Shown piece by piece: positions 6,985 through 14,596 of a DNA stretch of 45,275 bases (position 1 is the stretch's first letter; the number at the start of each line of letters is the position of its first letter). The DNA is taken from assembly GCA_018266935.1 (NCBI GenBank), contig JAFDZL010000452.1, positions 1 through 45,275 of the forward strand, in the 5' to 3' direction. The DNA comes from Bacteroidota bacterium (GTDB taxonomy: Bacteria > Bacteroidota > Bacteroidia > Sphingobacteriales > Sphingobacteriaceae). The translations under genes and the position numbers were made by a program. The notes under the pieces were generated by a model. That model had not been told where the DNA came from. It did no database searches and worked only from the letters and a program-made list of their open reading frames with translations.

Positions 6985-8055
6985 TCAATCTTTAGGATTG
7001 TAGTTTAAAGCCTTTTGAAGTTTAGTATTAAACTCTGATAATGGCTCTTGTTCATCGGATTGTTCTGATTCCTTTTTTTGGCCTATAATATCCCCGAACA
7101 AATCTCTTTGTCCTTCAAACATCAGATATTGCTTTGCAGATACCTTTGGGGTTGTTTTTTTGAATTTTGGTTGTACGGATAATTCCATTAGGTCTTTTTG
7201 GAACTTTTTACCGAATAACTTTAAAAATTCGTTCCAATCTGATGATATGTTCATTAAGGTTATGACCGAAATGAGTTGTTTTTCAAGATGCGGTTCACCA
7301 ATATCCAAAGTAAGACTTTGGTGTAGTCGTTTTGTTTTATGCCCAGCATCGCTTTTAGGTGTTATTCTTTCCAGTTCCTCTAATACGCCTTTAGGTAGCA
7401 GATTATAAATTAACTTTTTTGTCCAAGTGCCAATAACACCTGGTCTATTTTGTATTCCGTTTACCGTGTAGTCCCATCCGTTTAATCTAAATATTTCTTG
7501 ATAGAATTCATCCGGGAACCGTTTTTGCCAAGGCAGCAACTCTTTTGAGATATATGCACTTAATATTTTTTGCAGTTCATCTTTTTCTCTGTTATACTGA
7601 TAGCCAGTTGCTTCATCGACTAAAGCTATAATACCTATTGTGGCAAAGCCCCTGACAAGTAGTTTTGCCCTATCTGCAATGTGGGTTTGATTTGATTTAA
7701 GTGCATTTGCCTCTTGAGCATCTATAAATACATAACAGGTAGATGGAAGCAATTTAGCATTGTAGCCTATTGCCTCATTTCCATTTAAATCAAGAAATCT
7801 AAATGGTTTTGAATTCTCTATTAATTCGCTGCTAATGAATGGTTTAAGGTTATCTGCACTTAAAAAAACAGGGATTTGGAATTCATCATCATATTTACGT
7901 CCGCCTTTTGCTTTTCCAGTTCTACCTAATGCCCGTAAAAAACCTATTCGTGACAAAACCCTTTCGCCATTATCAAGATTATAAGCTGTAATTTCAAACT
8001 CACCTATTTTTATTATCCCGGTGTGTGTTGCCTTTGGCAATTTTTCATCTTTCAT
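6985..8055 (-). CDS. Passenger gene: P63C-domain protein
   Basis: The 356-residue product matches what I know of P63C-domain proteins. The N-terminal part is ITAYNLDNGERVLSRIGFLRALG. A central segment ALVDEATGYQ resembles the end of phage ORF6C-type regulators. The core contains LLPWQKRFPDEFYQEIFRLNGW, then RPGVIGTWTKKLIYNLLPKG and a conserved LEKQLISVITLM. The family is common in phages and mobile elements and its biochemistry is not established; a DNA-linked regulatory role is an inference. The gene's ATG overlaps the transposase TGA (ATGA, 8052-8055), which implies translational coupling. The C-terminal ~50 residues are charged and probably disordered. A terminator follows 26 bases after the stop codon. 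Confidence 0.85.
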   Translation of the reverse strand: MKDEKLPKATHTGIIKIGEFEITAYNLDNGERVLSRIGFLRALGRTGKAKGGRKYDDEFQIPVFLSADNLKPFISSELIENSKPFRFLDLNGNEAIGYNAKLLPSTCYVFIDAQEANALKSNQTHIADRAKLLVRGFATIGIIALVDEATGYQYNREKDELQKILSAYISKELLPWQKRFPDEFYQEIFRLNGWDYTVNGIQNRPGVIGTWTKKLIYNLLPKGVLEELERITPKSDAGHKTKRLHQSLTLDIGEPHLEKQLISVITLMNISSDWNEFLKLFGKKFQKDLMELSVQPKFKKTTPKVSAKQYLMFEGQRDLFGDIIGQKKESEQSDEQEPLSEFNTKLQKALNYNPKD

Positions 8056-8999
8056 TTTGTCAATTCATTATACGTTAAACGATTAGTGCAATTAGCTAAT
8101 AGCAAGTTGAAACGGAACAGGTCAGTTTCTTTTCTGCTATTGAAGCGGAAAGAAAACTCATCGGCATACTTCTGTAAATGCTTAGTTGAAAGGTAGTGAT
8201 AAGTACCGATAACCATACGGTCAAACAAAGAGAAACAACCCTCAATGCCATTGGTGTAATAGTGTCCGCGTCCGTATTCTTTTTTGCCGTGATCTACAAC
8301 CCCGTGATGTGCAAATTCTTTGCCTACGGTTACGTACGTGTTGGCTGTATCTGTCATTAAAACGCTTTCGGTATCAACGTTAGCCCTAACTAAGTCGGGC
8401 ACAAAATCGGTAGGTTTAACAGCCTGTAAACGCAAACGGCTGTCACGCTCTAAGTAACCAACCATAACTGTTTTATTATTGTGGCGGTCGGCTTTGTTTT
8501 CCAGTATTTGTGCGCGTTTCTTATTGCTCATATTCTTAACCTTGCCACCTAACACCGTTTCGTCAACTTCGACAATTACACCCGAACCGCCCAGCTTATT
8601 ATCATTGTTAGGGTCGGTTTCAATAGTATCAATACCAAAGCAATTGCGTATCCGTTGGAGCATAAACCAAGCGGTTTTCTGTGTTACATTAAGATCGCGG
8701 CCTAATTGAAGTGAAGAAATGCCTTTTTTGTGACCTGTTACAAGGTAGATAGCAAGAAACCAAGTTTGTAATTCAACTTTGGTATTATCAAATAGGGTAG
8801 CGGTACGAACATTAAAGTATTTACCAGTATTGCGGCATTTGTATTTGTTGCCAGCACACTTGTAAACCTTTGAAGTTTCGTCAAATGGACTAACTACATT
8901 GCCGTTCCACCTGATTTGCTCCAAATGATTAATGCAAGTCTGTTCGTCAGGAAATGCTTTGATTAACTCTCTTACCGATTTAAACTCTATATTTATCAT
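8052..8999 (-). CDS. IS1595-family (ISXO2-like) transposase
   Basis: The 315-residue product has the two-part layout of IS1595 transposases. Residues about 20-65 hold the N-terminal zinc-ribbon-like region (C22, C48 and C55 visible), followed by a helical DNA-binding part (HKKGISSLQLGRDLNV, QKTAWFMLQRIR). The DDE-type core has D146 in VEVDET, D217 in LMTDTANTY and N250 with E253 in YYTNGIEGCF, consistent with the DDN-plus-one catalytic pattern of this family. It cuts and joins the element's 23-bp ends and produces 8-bp duplications, as seen. The frame is intact and of usual length, so it may be active. It is the first gene of the element's leftward transcript, starting 69 bases inside the right terminal repeat. 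Confidence 0.92.
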   Translation of the reverse strand: MINIEFKSVRELIKAFPDEQTCINHLEQIRWNGNVVSPFDETSKVYKCAGNKYKCRNTGKYFNVRTATLFDNTKVELQTWFLAIYLVTGHKKGISSLQLGRDLNVTQKTAWFMLQRIRNCFGIDTIETDPNNDNKLGGSGVIVEVDETVLGGKVKNMSNKKRAQILENKADRHNNKTVMVGYLERDSRLRLQAVKPTDFVPDLVRANVDTESVLMTDTANTYVTVGKEFAHHGVVDHGKKEYGRGHYYTNGIEGCFSLFDRMVIGTYHYLSTKHLQKYADEFSFRFNSRKETDLFRFNLLLANCTNRLTYNELTK

Positions 9000-9033
9000 T
9001 GCGTTGTGAATTACAATATAAATATAGAAGTTA

Positions 9034-9075
9034 TTTACACAACTTCCAAATTTATTTTGAACTTTTTTGTGTAAA
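9034..9075. repeat. Right subterminal inverted repeat of the IS element, enclosing a candidate transposase promoter
   Basis: TTTACACAA at 9034-9042 is mirrored by TTGTGTAAA at 9067-9075, giving 9-bp arms with a 24-base loop. The loop holds, on the minus strand, TAAATTTG (9054-9047), a perfect TAnnTTTG -7 box for the transposase gene; no clear -33 TTG is seen. Binding of a protein to these arms could control the promoter, by inference. Confidence 0.55.
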
Positions 9076-9091
9076 ATGGTATATAGTTACC
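9069..9091 (-). repeat. Right terminal inverted repeat of the IS1595-family element
   Basis: Read on the minus strand it begins GGTAACTATATACCA and ends TTTACAC, with a single mismatch to the left end. Confidence 0.9.
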
Positions 9092-9099
9092 AAAATTTT
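9092..9099. repeat. Target-site duplication, right copy (AAAATTTT), within a split host palindrome
   Basis: Rejoining the flanks without the element gives arms GAGACGC and GCATCTC around a central AAAATTTT, that is, one host palindrome with a single mismatched pair. Its right arm reaches 9106 and touches the TAG stop codon of the DUF4440 gene, so the palindrome probably formed a 3' hairpin for that gene before the insertion. Confidence 0.8.
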
Positions 9100-9105
9100 G
9101 CATCT

Positions 9106-9525
9106 CTACGAGGTATGATCACAAACGATTTTCCACTCTCCGTTTATCTTGCGGAACCATAAGGTGAAATAACCACCCGGTTCATCCTTTTCGCGCTTGA
9201 GGTGCCATCCGCCCAGGACAAAGGCATTATCGGCATCCAGCACCTTCACCTGTAGGATGGTAAATGTCAGTTGCCCCATGGCTGCTTTATCGGGATACGA
9301 TTTTTTATAGCGATCATACGAACCCTGCCAGCCATAAACCGGCGCTGACTTGCCCACAAACACCAGCGAATCCGATTTCCAGTAGCCCTGCATAAAGCCG
9401 TCTATATCGGCTTGGTTCCAGGCATCCTGCTGCTCGTGCAGCACTTTCAGAATAGCATCCCGGTCCTGCCCAAAGCAAAAAAATACGACGAACAGCAAAC
9501 AAAAAGAGAGAATAAGCTTTTTCAT
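9106..9525 (-). CDS. Secreted DUF4440 / SnoaL-like (NTF2-fold) protein
   Basis: The 139-residue product has a signal peptide (MKKLILSFCLLFVVFFCFG, then QD). The mature part is one NTF2-like domain of the DUF4440/YybH type. The opening helix ILKVLHEQQDAWNQADIDGF is followed by MQGYWKSDSLVFVGK and ends with the strands FVLGGWHLKRE and GYFTLWFRKINGEWKIVCDH. Such domains form small binding pockets; no catalytic function can be assigned. The stop codon touches the palindrome into which the IS1595 element inserted. The gene diverges from the PfkB kinase gene across a 58-bp repeat-filled spacer. Confidence 0.85.
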   Translation of the reverse strand: MKKLILSFCLLFVVFFCFGQDRDAILKVLHEQQDAWNQADIDGFMQGYWKSDSLVFVGKSAPVYGWQGSYDRYKKSYPDKAAMGQLTFTILQVKVLDADNAFVLGGWHLKREKDEPGGYFTLWFRKINGEWKIVCDHTS

Positions 9526-9526
9526 G

Positions 9527-9583
9527 CTGAAAGTTAGGTATTTTTAAAAACCTTTTACCTTTGACCTTTCAGCTTTCACCTTT
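9527..9583. repeat. Heptameric repeat running into the start codon of the kinase gene
   Basis: From 9550 to 9583 the units ACCTTTT, ACCTTTG, ACCTTTC, AGCTTTC and ACCTTT follow with an exact 7-bp period and end at the ATG (9584). The opposite arm CTGAAAGTTAGGT lies at 9527-9539, next to the ATG of the divergent DUF4440 gene. The spacer therefore must also hold both promoters. Confidence 0.8.
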
Positions 9584-10459
9584 ATGAAACAGGTCCTTTG
9601 TTTTGGCGAGATCCTTTGGGATACATTTGAAGACGGCAAAAAACCCGGCGGCGCACCGATGAATGTGGCCATGCACCTGATGCAGCAGCGCGTGGATGTC
9701 GCTTTTGCAAGTCGTGTCGGCGAGGACGCTCCGGGAGATGAACTGGTCGAATACCTGAAAAGAAATAACTTATACTCTGACCTTATCCAGCGCGACCCGC
9801 AATTGCCGACTTGTGAAGTGACCGTCGAACTGGATGAGCACCAGCATGCTACTTATATTATCCCTCAGCCTGTTTCCTGGGATAATATACAGGCTGATGC
9901 CGCATTGGTAAGCGCTGCGGAAAAGGCTGCTGTTATCGTCTTCGGCAGCCTGGCCTGCCGCGAAGAAATTAGCCGCAATACATTGTTGAATCTATTGGAT
10001 GAAACCCGGGCGCTCAAGATATTCGACGTAAACCTGCGTGCACCTCATTACACTTTAGCTACGATCGAAACACTTGCGGCAAAAGCCGACGTTGTAAAAA
10101 TGAATGAAGACGAGGCGGCGTTACTGATCGGCGGAAGCAGTCGTTCGCTGAAAGAACAGATCACCGAATTCAGGCAAAAGTTTCATAACAGAACCATCTG
10201 CGTCACACGCGGCGAGCGCGGCGCTTTGGTTTGGCACGACCATGAATTTTATGAAAATCCTGGCTGCCAGGTTGAAGTCGGCGACACCGTCGGAGCAGGT
10301 GATTCGTTCCTGGCGACTTTCATTGCAGGCATGATCAAAAAAGAGCCTATGCAGCAGGTAATCGATAAAGCTTGCGCAGTCGGCGCGTTCGTAGCCGGCC
10401 GGCGCGGAGCCAATCCGCCCTATGATGAAAACATCAAAAAGCTTTTAGGACTGCCCTGA
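9584..10459 (+). CDS. PfkB-family carbohydrate kinase (fructokinase-like)
   Basis: The 291-residue product has the PfkB/ribokinase layout. The N-terminal FGEILWDTF and KPGGAPMNVAMHL match the first sugar-binding signature, and DTVGAGDSF with catalytic Asp240 is the second PfkB signature. A preceding CVTRGERGALVW strand forms the nucleotide side. The family phosphorylates sugars with ATP in the cytoplasm. The N-terminal GEILWD and GGAPMNVA pattern is typical of fructokinases, so fructose to fructose 6-phosphate is the likely reaction, though substrate choice cannot be proven from sequence. It stands alone between repeat-filled spacers. Confidence 0.88.
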   Translation: MKQVLCFGEILWDTFEDGKKPGGAPMNVAMHLMQQRVDVAFASRVGEDAPGDELVEYLKRNNLYSDLIQRDPQLPTCEVTVELDEHQHATYIIPQPVSWDNIQADAALVSAAEKAAVIVFGSLACREEISRNTLLNLLDETRALKIFDVNLRAPHYTLATIETLAAKADVVKMNEDEAALLIGGSSRSLKEQITEFRQKFHNRTICVTRGERGALVWHDHEFYENPGCQVEVGDTVGAGDSFLATFIAGMIKKEPMQQVIDKACAVGAFVAGRRGANPPYDENIKKLLGLP

Positions 10460-10490
10460 TCACCAATTAACTAATCACTGGTCACTAACC
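10460..10490. repeat. Short, weak 7-bp-type repeat after the kinase gene
   Basis: Immediately after the TGA stop codon come TCACCAA, a TTAACTAA stretch, TCACTGG and TCACTAA. The period is about 7 but not perfect, and I see no opposite arm. It resembles a degraded or minimal version of the other spacer repeats. Confidence 0.4.
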
Positions 10491-10565
10491 GCATTGTCAT
10501 TTTTTCCTAAGATTTCTGCTCAAAAAGGCCTCGCCAAACTTTTAAAAGAAAATAACCGTTACCTT

Positions 10566-10573
10566 TATATTTG
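10566..10573 (+). promoter_or_regulatory. Candidate -7 box for the VWA gene
   Basis: TATATTTG is a perfect TAnnTTTG, ending 12 bases before the ATG at 10586. A GAAAGGA stretch lies between them. No -33 TTG is evident. The leader would be very short. Confidence 0.35.
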
Positions 10574-10585
10574 AAAGGATAATGC

Positions 10586-11683
10586 ATGCGTGGTTACGGG
10601 TTTTCGAAGTTCACTCCGAACCAATTACCCAAAGGCGGGTTCGACGAATTACTTAAATTATTTCTTGAATTGCTGAATTATACGTCGGGCGATGCGGGCG
10701 AAGCTTTGGCCTGGATGAACGAGCTGGACAAGCAATACAACGTTACCAATGACGAATACGGCATGGGTAATTTCATCGACGACCTGAAGCAAAAGGGCTA
10801 TTTGGACGAGAATAACGAAACTGGCGAGTTTAAGATCACAGCCAAAACCGAGCAAAGCATCCGGCAATCGGCTTTAGAAGAGATATTCGGCAAGCTGAAA
10901 AAATCGGGCAAAGGCAACCACCGTTCACCGCAATCGGGCCAGGGTGAAGAAAAGAACTCCGAACGCCGTGAGTATGAATTTGGCGACAGCCTGGAGCAGA
11001 TCGATATCACGCAATCCATCCACAATGCACAGATCAACCACGGCATCAACGATTTTATGATGACCGAGCGTGACCTGGAAGTGGAGGAAATGGATTACAA
11101 AACGCTTACCTCCACCGTGCTGATGATCGATATATCGCACTCGATGATCCTCTACGGCGAGGACCGCATTACACCGGCAAAAAAAGTCGCCATGGCCTTA
11201 GCGGAATTGATCCGTACCAAATACCCGAAGGACACGCTGGACATTGTAGTGTTCGGAAACGACGCCTGGCCGATAGCCTTAAAAGACCTGCCCTATCTTC
11301 AGGTGGGGCCGTACCATACCAATACCTACGCCGGGCTTGAACTGGCGACCGATCTGCTGCGCCGCCGCAAAACGCACAACAAGCAGATATTTATGATAAC
11401 CGATGGTAAGCCGACCTGCTTGAAAGAAGGGACGCGCTACTATAAAAACAGCATCGGCCTCGACCGTAAAGTGGTAAACAAAACGCTGAACATGGCCGCG
11501 CAATGCAAACGCCTGAAAATACCGATCACCACGTTTATGATCGCGAAGGACCCATACCTGCAGCAGTTTGTACGTAAATTTACCGAGACTAACGGCGGGA
11601 AGGCTTTTTACAGTTCGCTGAACGGCCTGGGCGAATATATTTTTGAGGATTACATTCGAAATCGCCGGCGCACGGTCCGGTGA
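10586..11683 (+). CDS. VWA-domain protein, partner of the adjacent AAA+ ATPase
   Basis: The 365-residue product has an N-terminal helical region (about 1-110), a charged linker, and a von Willebrand factor A domain from about 172 to the end. The metal-ion-dependent adhesion site is visible as DISHS (182-186), with a later MITDGKPT strand. There is no signal peptide, so it is cytoplasmic. VWA proteins encoded next to AAA+ ATPases of the MoxR/chelatase type act as substrate adaptors for metal insertion or complex remodelling, and the next gene encodes such an ATPase. The start at 10586 has a GAAAGGA stretch just upstream. The target of the pair is unknown. Confidence 0.82.
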   Translation: MRGYGFSKFTPNQLPKGGFDELLKLFLELLNYTSGDAGEALAWMNELDKQYNVTNDEYGMGNFIDDLKQKGYLDENNETGEFKITAKTEQSIRQSALEEIFGKLKKSGKGNHRSPQSGQGEEKNSERREYEFGDSLEQIDITQSIHNAQINHGINDFMMTERDLEVEEMDYKTLTSTVLMIDISHSMILYGEDRITPAKKVAMALAELIRTKYPKDTLDIVVFGNDAWPIALKDLPYLQVGPYHTNTYAGLELATDLLRRRKTHNKQIFMITDGKPTCLKEGTRYYKNSIGLDRKVVNKTLNMAAQCKRLKIPITTFMIAKDPYLQQFVRKFTETNGGKAFYSSLNGLGEYIFEDYIRNRRRTVR

Positions 11684-11773
11684 GTCCGAAAGTCGGGAAG
11701 TCGGAAAGTCCGAAAGCCTGAATTGCATTGAATAACATCTTCCGGACTTTCGGTCTTGCGGACTTCCGGACTA
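11682..11773. repeat. Octameric repeat with inverted arm between the VWA and AAA+ genes
   Basis: 11682-11721 holds five exact 8-bp units (GAGTCCGA, AAGTCGGG, AAGTCGGA, AAGTCCGA, AAGCCTGA), beginning within the VWA stop codon. On the other strand, 11742-11773 holds four units of the same word (TAGTCCGG, AAGTCCGC, AAGACCGA, AAGTCCGG). The spacer could fold into a long imperfect hairpin inside a likely operon. Confidence 0.9.
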
Positions 11774-11784
11774 AAAATGAACTA

Positions 11785-13284
11785 ATGACGAACAAGACAG
11801 ATATAAAAACTTTAGGCGAATTAAAAAAGTCTGATTATAAAAGCAGAACCGTTAAAGACGAGTTGCGCCACAATCTCATTCAACAATTACAAAAACAGGA
11901 AGGTGGCTTTGAAGGCATCATCGGCTTTGAGGATACCGTTATTCCCGATCTGCAGACTGCCATTTTATCAAGGCATAACATTTTGCTGCTGGGTTTGCGC
12001 GGGCAGGCTAAAACACGTATTGCCAGGCTGATGGTAAACTTGCTGGACGAATATATTCCTTACATTGAAGGGTCAGAATTGTATGACGACCCATATAATC
12101 CTATCTCCTGGTACGGTCGGAACGAGATCGCCGAAAAGGGCAATGAAACGCCGATTGCCTGGCTGCACCGTTCCGAGCGTTATACCGAAAAGCTGGCTAC
12201 GCCGGATGTCACCGTCGCCGACCTGGTCGGCGACGTGGACCCGATCAAGGCAGCTACGATGAAGCTGCATTATTCGGACGAACGCGTAATCCACTTCGGG
12301 CTGATACCACGCGCACACCGCGGCATTTTCGTGATCAACGAATTACCCGACCTGCAGGCGCGTATCCAGGTTTCGCTGTTCAATATTTTGCAGGAAAAAG
12401 ATATCCAGATACGTGGTTTCAAGCTGCGGCTGCCGCTGGACATACAGTTTGTTTTCACCGCCAATCCTGAAGATTATACCAACCGCGGTTCCATCGTAAC
12501 ACCTCTAAAGGACCGTATCGAAAGCCAGATATTGACCCATTATCCGCGTTCGATAGAAGTTTCGCGCAAGATCACCCAGCAGGAAGCCTCGCTCTCGCCG
12601 GAACAAAAGATCGTTGAAGTAGATGGCCTGGTCAAAGACTTAACCGAACAGATCGCTTTCGAGGCGCGGAATTCGGAATATATCGATAAAAAATCGGGCG
12701 TTTCGGCAAGGCTTACCATCTCGGCTTATGAAAACCTGGTGAGCAATGCGGAAAGGCGTATGATCATCAACAAAGAATCCTCAACTTTTGTGCGGATAAC
12801 CGATTTTCTCGGCGTGATACCCGCGATCACGGGCAAGATCGAATTGGTTTACGAGGGTGAGCTGGAAGGGCCAGCCAAAGTAGCCAATATGCTCATCGGC
12901 AAGGCAATACGGACGCTGATGCTGCAATTTTTTCCTGACCCCGAGAAGGCGAAAAAATCAAAAACGCCAAATCCTTATGCCGAGATAGTCTCCTGGTTTG
13001 GCGATAGCAACGCTGTTCAACTCAATGACGATCTTTCCTTTGATAATTATAAAAAAGCGCTCAATTCAGTCGCAGGCTTAAAAGAATTGGTGAAGAAATT
13101 CCATCCAAATCTTGCAGCCAACCAGCAACTCCTGCTCATGGAATTCGTATTACACGGGCTGGCGGAATTCTCACAGCTCAACAAAGGTTTCCTGGACAAC
13201 GGGTTCGCGTTTTCGGACATGTTCAACAGCCTGTTCAACCTGGAGCCCGACGACGACCTGGATATAGACGATGACCGCTATTGA
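11785..13284 (+). CDS. AAA+ ATPase of the MoxR / magnesium chelatase ChlI-like type
   Basis: The roughly 499-residue product has one AAA+ core. The Walker A variant GLRGQAKT lies at about residues 70-77. The Walker B strand is GIFVINELPDL, in which the usual D-E reads N-E. Sensor 1 lies in FTANPEDYTNRG, and an arginine-containing PLKDRIES follows. Such ATPases work with VWA partners to remodel proteins or insert metals, and the VWA gene is immediately upstream. An in-frame ATG at 11728 would add 19 residues translated from the octamer repeat; I reject it and choose ATG 11785, where family-like sequence starts. The C-terminus is acidic. Confidence 0.82.
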   Translation: MTNKTDIKTLGELKKSDYKSRTVKDELRHNLIQQLQKQEGGFEGIIGFEDTVIPDLQTAILSRHNILLLGLRGQAKTRIARLMVNLLDEYIPYIEGSELYDDPYNPISWYGRNEIAEKGNETPIAWLHRSERYTEKLATPDVTVADLVGDVDPIKAATMKLHYSDERVIHFGLIPRAHRGIFVINELPDLQARIQVSLFNILQEKDIQIRGFKLRLPLDIQFVFTANPEDYTNRGSIVTPLKDRIESQILTHYPRSIEVSRKITQQEASLSPEQKIVEVDGLVKDLTEQIAFEARNSEYIDKKSGVSARLTISAYENLVSNAERRMIINKESSTFVRITDFLGVIPAITGKIELVYEGELEGPAKVANMLIGKAIRTLMLQFFPDPEKAKKSKTPNPYAEIVSWFGDSNAVQLNDDLSFDNYKKALNSVAGLKELVKKFHPNLAANQQLLLMEFVLHGLAEFSQLNKGFLDNGFAFSDMFNSLFNLEPDDDLDIDDDRY

Positions 13285-13293
13285 TTTTAATTG

Positions 13294-14565
13294 ATGGAAC
13301 AAGCTTTCTCTATTGTCCTTATCGGGTGTATTGTCCTGGCGTTTGATACTTATCTGATCAAAGGCCTGCGCATCGCGCTTCAAAAGTGGAAATTTTCGCG
13401 GACAAAATATTTTGCCATCATTTACTGGTCGCTATCGGTATTCATAACCGGCGGCCTGTTCGTTAGCATGTTTGCACGTACAGGTTTGGCTATCCGTTCG
13501 GCTTACCTGCTTGTATTCTTTCTGTTCGTCTCGGTAAAAGCTATATTCCTGCTCTTTATGCTGGCCGACGACTTGCGCCGGTGGATCAAAAGGAGAAAAC
13601 AACAACCTGTACCGGTTGAGACTGATGAAACTATCCCCCTTGCCCCGCCTATCAACCGGTCCGAGTTCCTGATGAAAGCGGGATTACTGGTAGCAGCCGC
13701 GCCTATAGGCGGAATGGTTTATGGTATGGTTTCGGGCGTATATCATTACCGCGTAAAGCGCCAAACCCTTTACCTGCCCAATCTGCCCAAAGCTTTTGAC
13801 GGCATAAAGCTGGGGCAGATATCAGACATTCATTCGGGCAGCTTTTACAACAAAAAGGCGGTCGAGGGCGGTATTGACCTACTACTGCGGGAAAAACCCG
13901 ATGTTATCTTTTTCACCGGCGACCTGGTGAATGACTTTGCGCGCGAAATGCTTGATTACCAGGATATTTTCAGTAAAGTAAAGGCTCCGCTTGGCGTCTA
14001 TTCCTCACTTGGCAATCACGACTACGGCGATTATTTCGAGCAACCGGATGCATGGTGGGTGAAAAAAAACTTCAATGACCTGATCGATACGCATAAGAAC
14101 ATGGGCTGGGACCTGATCCGCAATGATCACCGGAGAATAAAGGTCGGCGGCGAAGAGATCGGCATCCTGGGCGTCGAGAACTGGGGTGCACTCAACCGGT
14201 ATCCCAATCGCGGGCGTATAGACCTGGCGATGAAAAACACCGATGACCTTCCCGTAAAATTGCTGCTTTCACACGACCCGTCGCACTGGAGAGCCGAGGT
14301 ATTGAAGCACCCGCAGATCGACGTGATGTTCTCGGGGCACACGCATGGTATGCAGTTTGGCGTACGGACTAAAGGCTTCCAGTGGAGCCCGATCAGGTAC
14401 ATTTATAAAGAGTGGGCCGGCCTTTACCGCGAGGGCCACCAACAATTATATGTGAATGTGGGCTATGGCTTTTTGGGCTACCCCGGACGGCTTGGAATAT
14501 TGCCCGAGATCACGATATTTGAGCTGAAAGCCTCGGCCGATCCGTCACTGCAAAAACAGGCTTAA
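13294..14565 (+). CDS. Membrane-anchored metallophosphoesterase
   Basis: The 423-residue product begins with three hydrophobic segments in the first ~95 residues, then a charged linker and a further hydrophobic stretch near 130-145. A calcineurin-type phosphoesterase domain follows. Its metal-binding motifs are complete: SDIHSG, FFTGDLVND, LGNHDYG, LLSHDP and FSGHTHGMQFG. This is the YkuE/LpxH-like type, which hydrolyses phosphodiesters, often of lipids or nucleotides, probably facing the periplasm here. An in-frame TTG at 13291 is unlikely to be the start. The gene follows the AAA+ gene after only nine bases, so it may be cotranscribed. Confidence 0.88.
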   Translation: MEQAFSIVLIGCIVLAFDTYLIKGLRIALQKWKFSRTKYFAIIYWSLSVFITGGLFVSMFARTGLAIRSAYLLVFFLFVSVKAIFLLFMLADDLRRWIKRRKQQPVPVETDETIPLAPPINRSEFLMKAGLLVAAAPIGGMVYGMVSGVYHYRVKRQTLYLPNLPKAFDGIKLGQISDIHSGSFYNKKAVEGGIDLLLREKPDVIFFTGDLVNDFAREMLDYQDIFSKVKAPLGVYSSLGNHDYGDYFEQPDAWWVKKNFNDLIDTHKNMGWDLIRNDHRRIKVGGEEIGILGVENWGALNRYPNRGRIDLAMKNTDDLPVKLLLSHDPSHWRAEVLKHPQIDVMFSGHTHGMQFGVRTKGFQWSPIRYIYKEWAGLYREGHQQLYVNVGYGFLGYPGRLGILPEITIFELKASADPSLQKQA

Positions 14566-14596
14566 CGGCGGCAGCAAGGGCATTTTTCATCCGCCA

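Larger units (their letters stand above)
6307..9091. mobile_element. Complete IS1595-family element with two passenger genes
   Basis: The 2,785-bp element is bounded by 23-bp terminal inverted repeats (GGTAACTATATACCA, one mismatch, then TTTACAC) and by an 8-bp direct duplication AAAATTTT. It encodes an ISXO2-like DDE transposase at its right end. Downstream of that, on the same strand, are a P63C-domain gene overlapping the transposase stop by four bases and a membrane-protein gene. Its A/T content is visibly higher than that of its neighbours, a sign of transfer. IS1595-family members are known to carry passenger genes; I do not know this particular cargo pair as a described one. All parts look intact. 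Confidence 0.9.

Noticed and set aside
11728..11784. In-frame upstream ATG extending the AAA+ protein by 19 residues
   Set aside because: The extension is a translation of the octamer repeat, and family-like sequence starts at ATG 11785.
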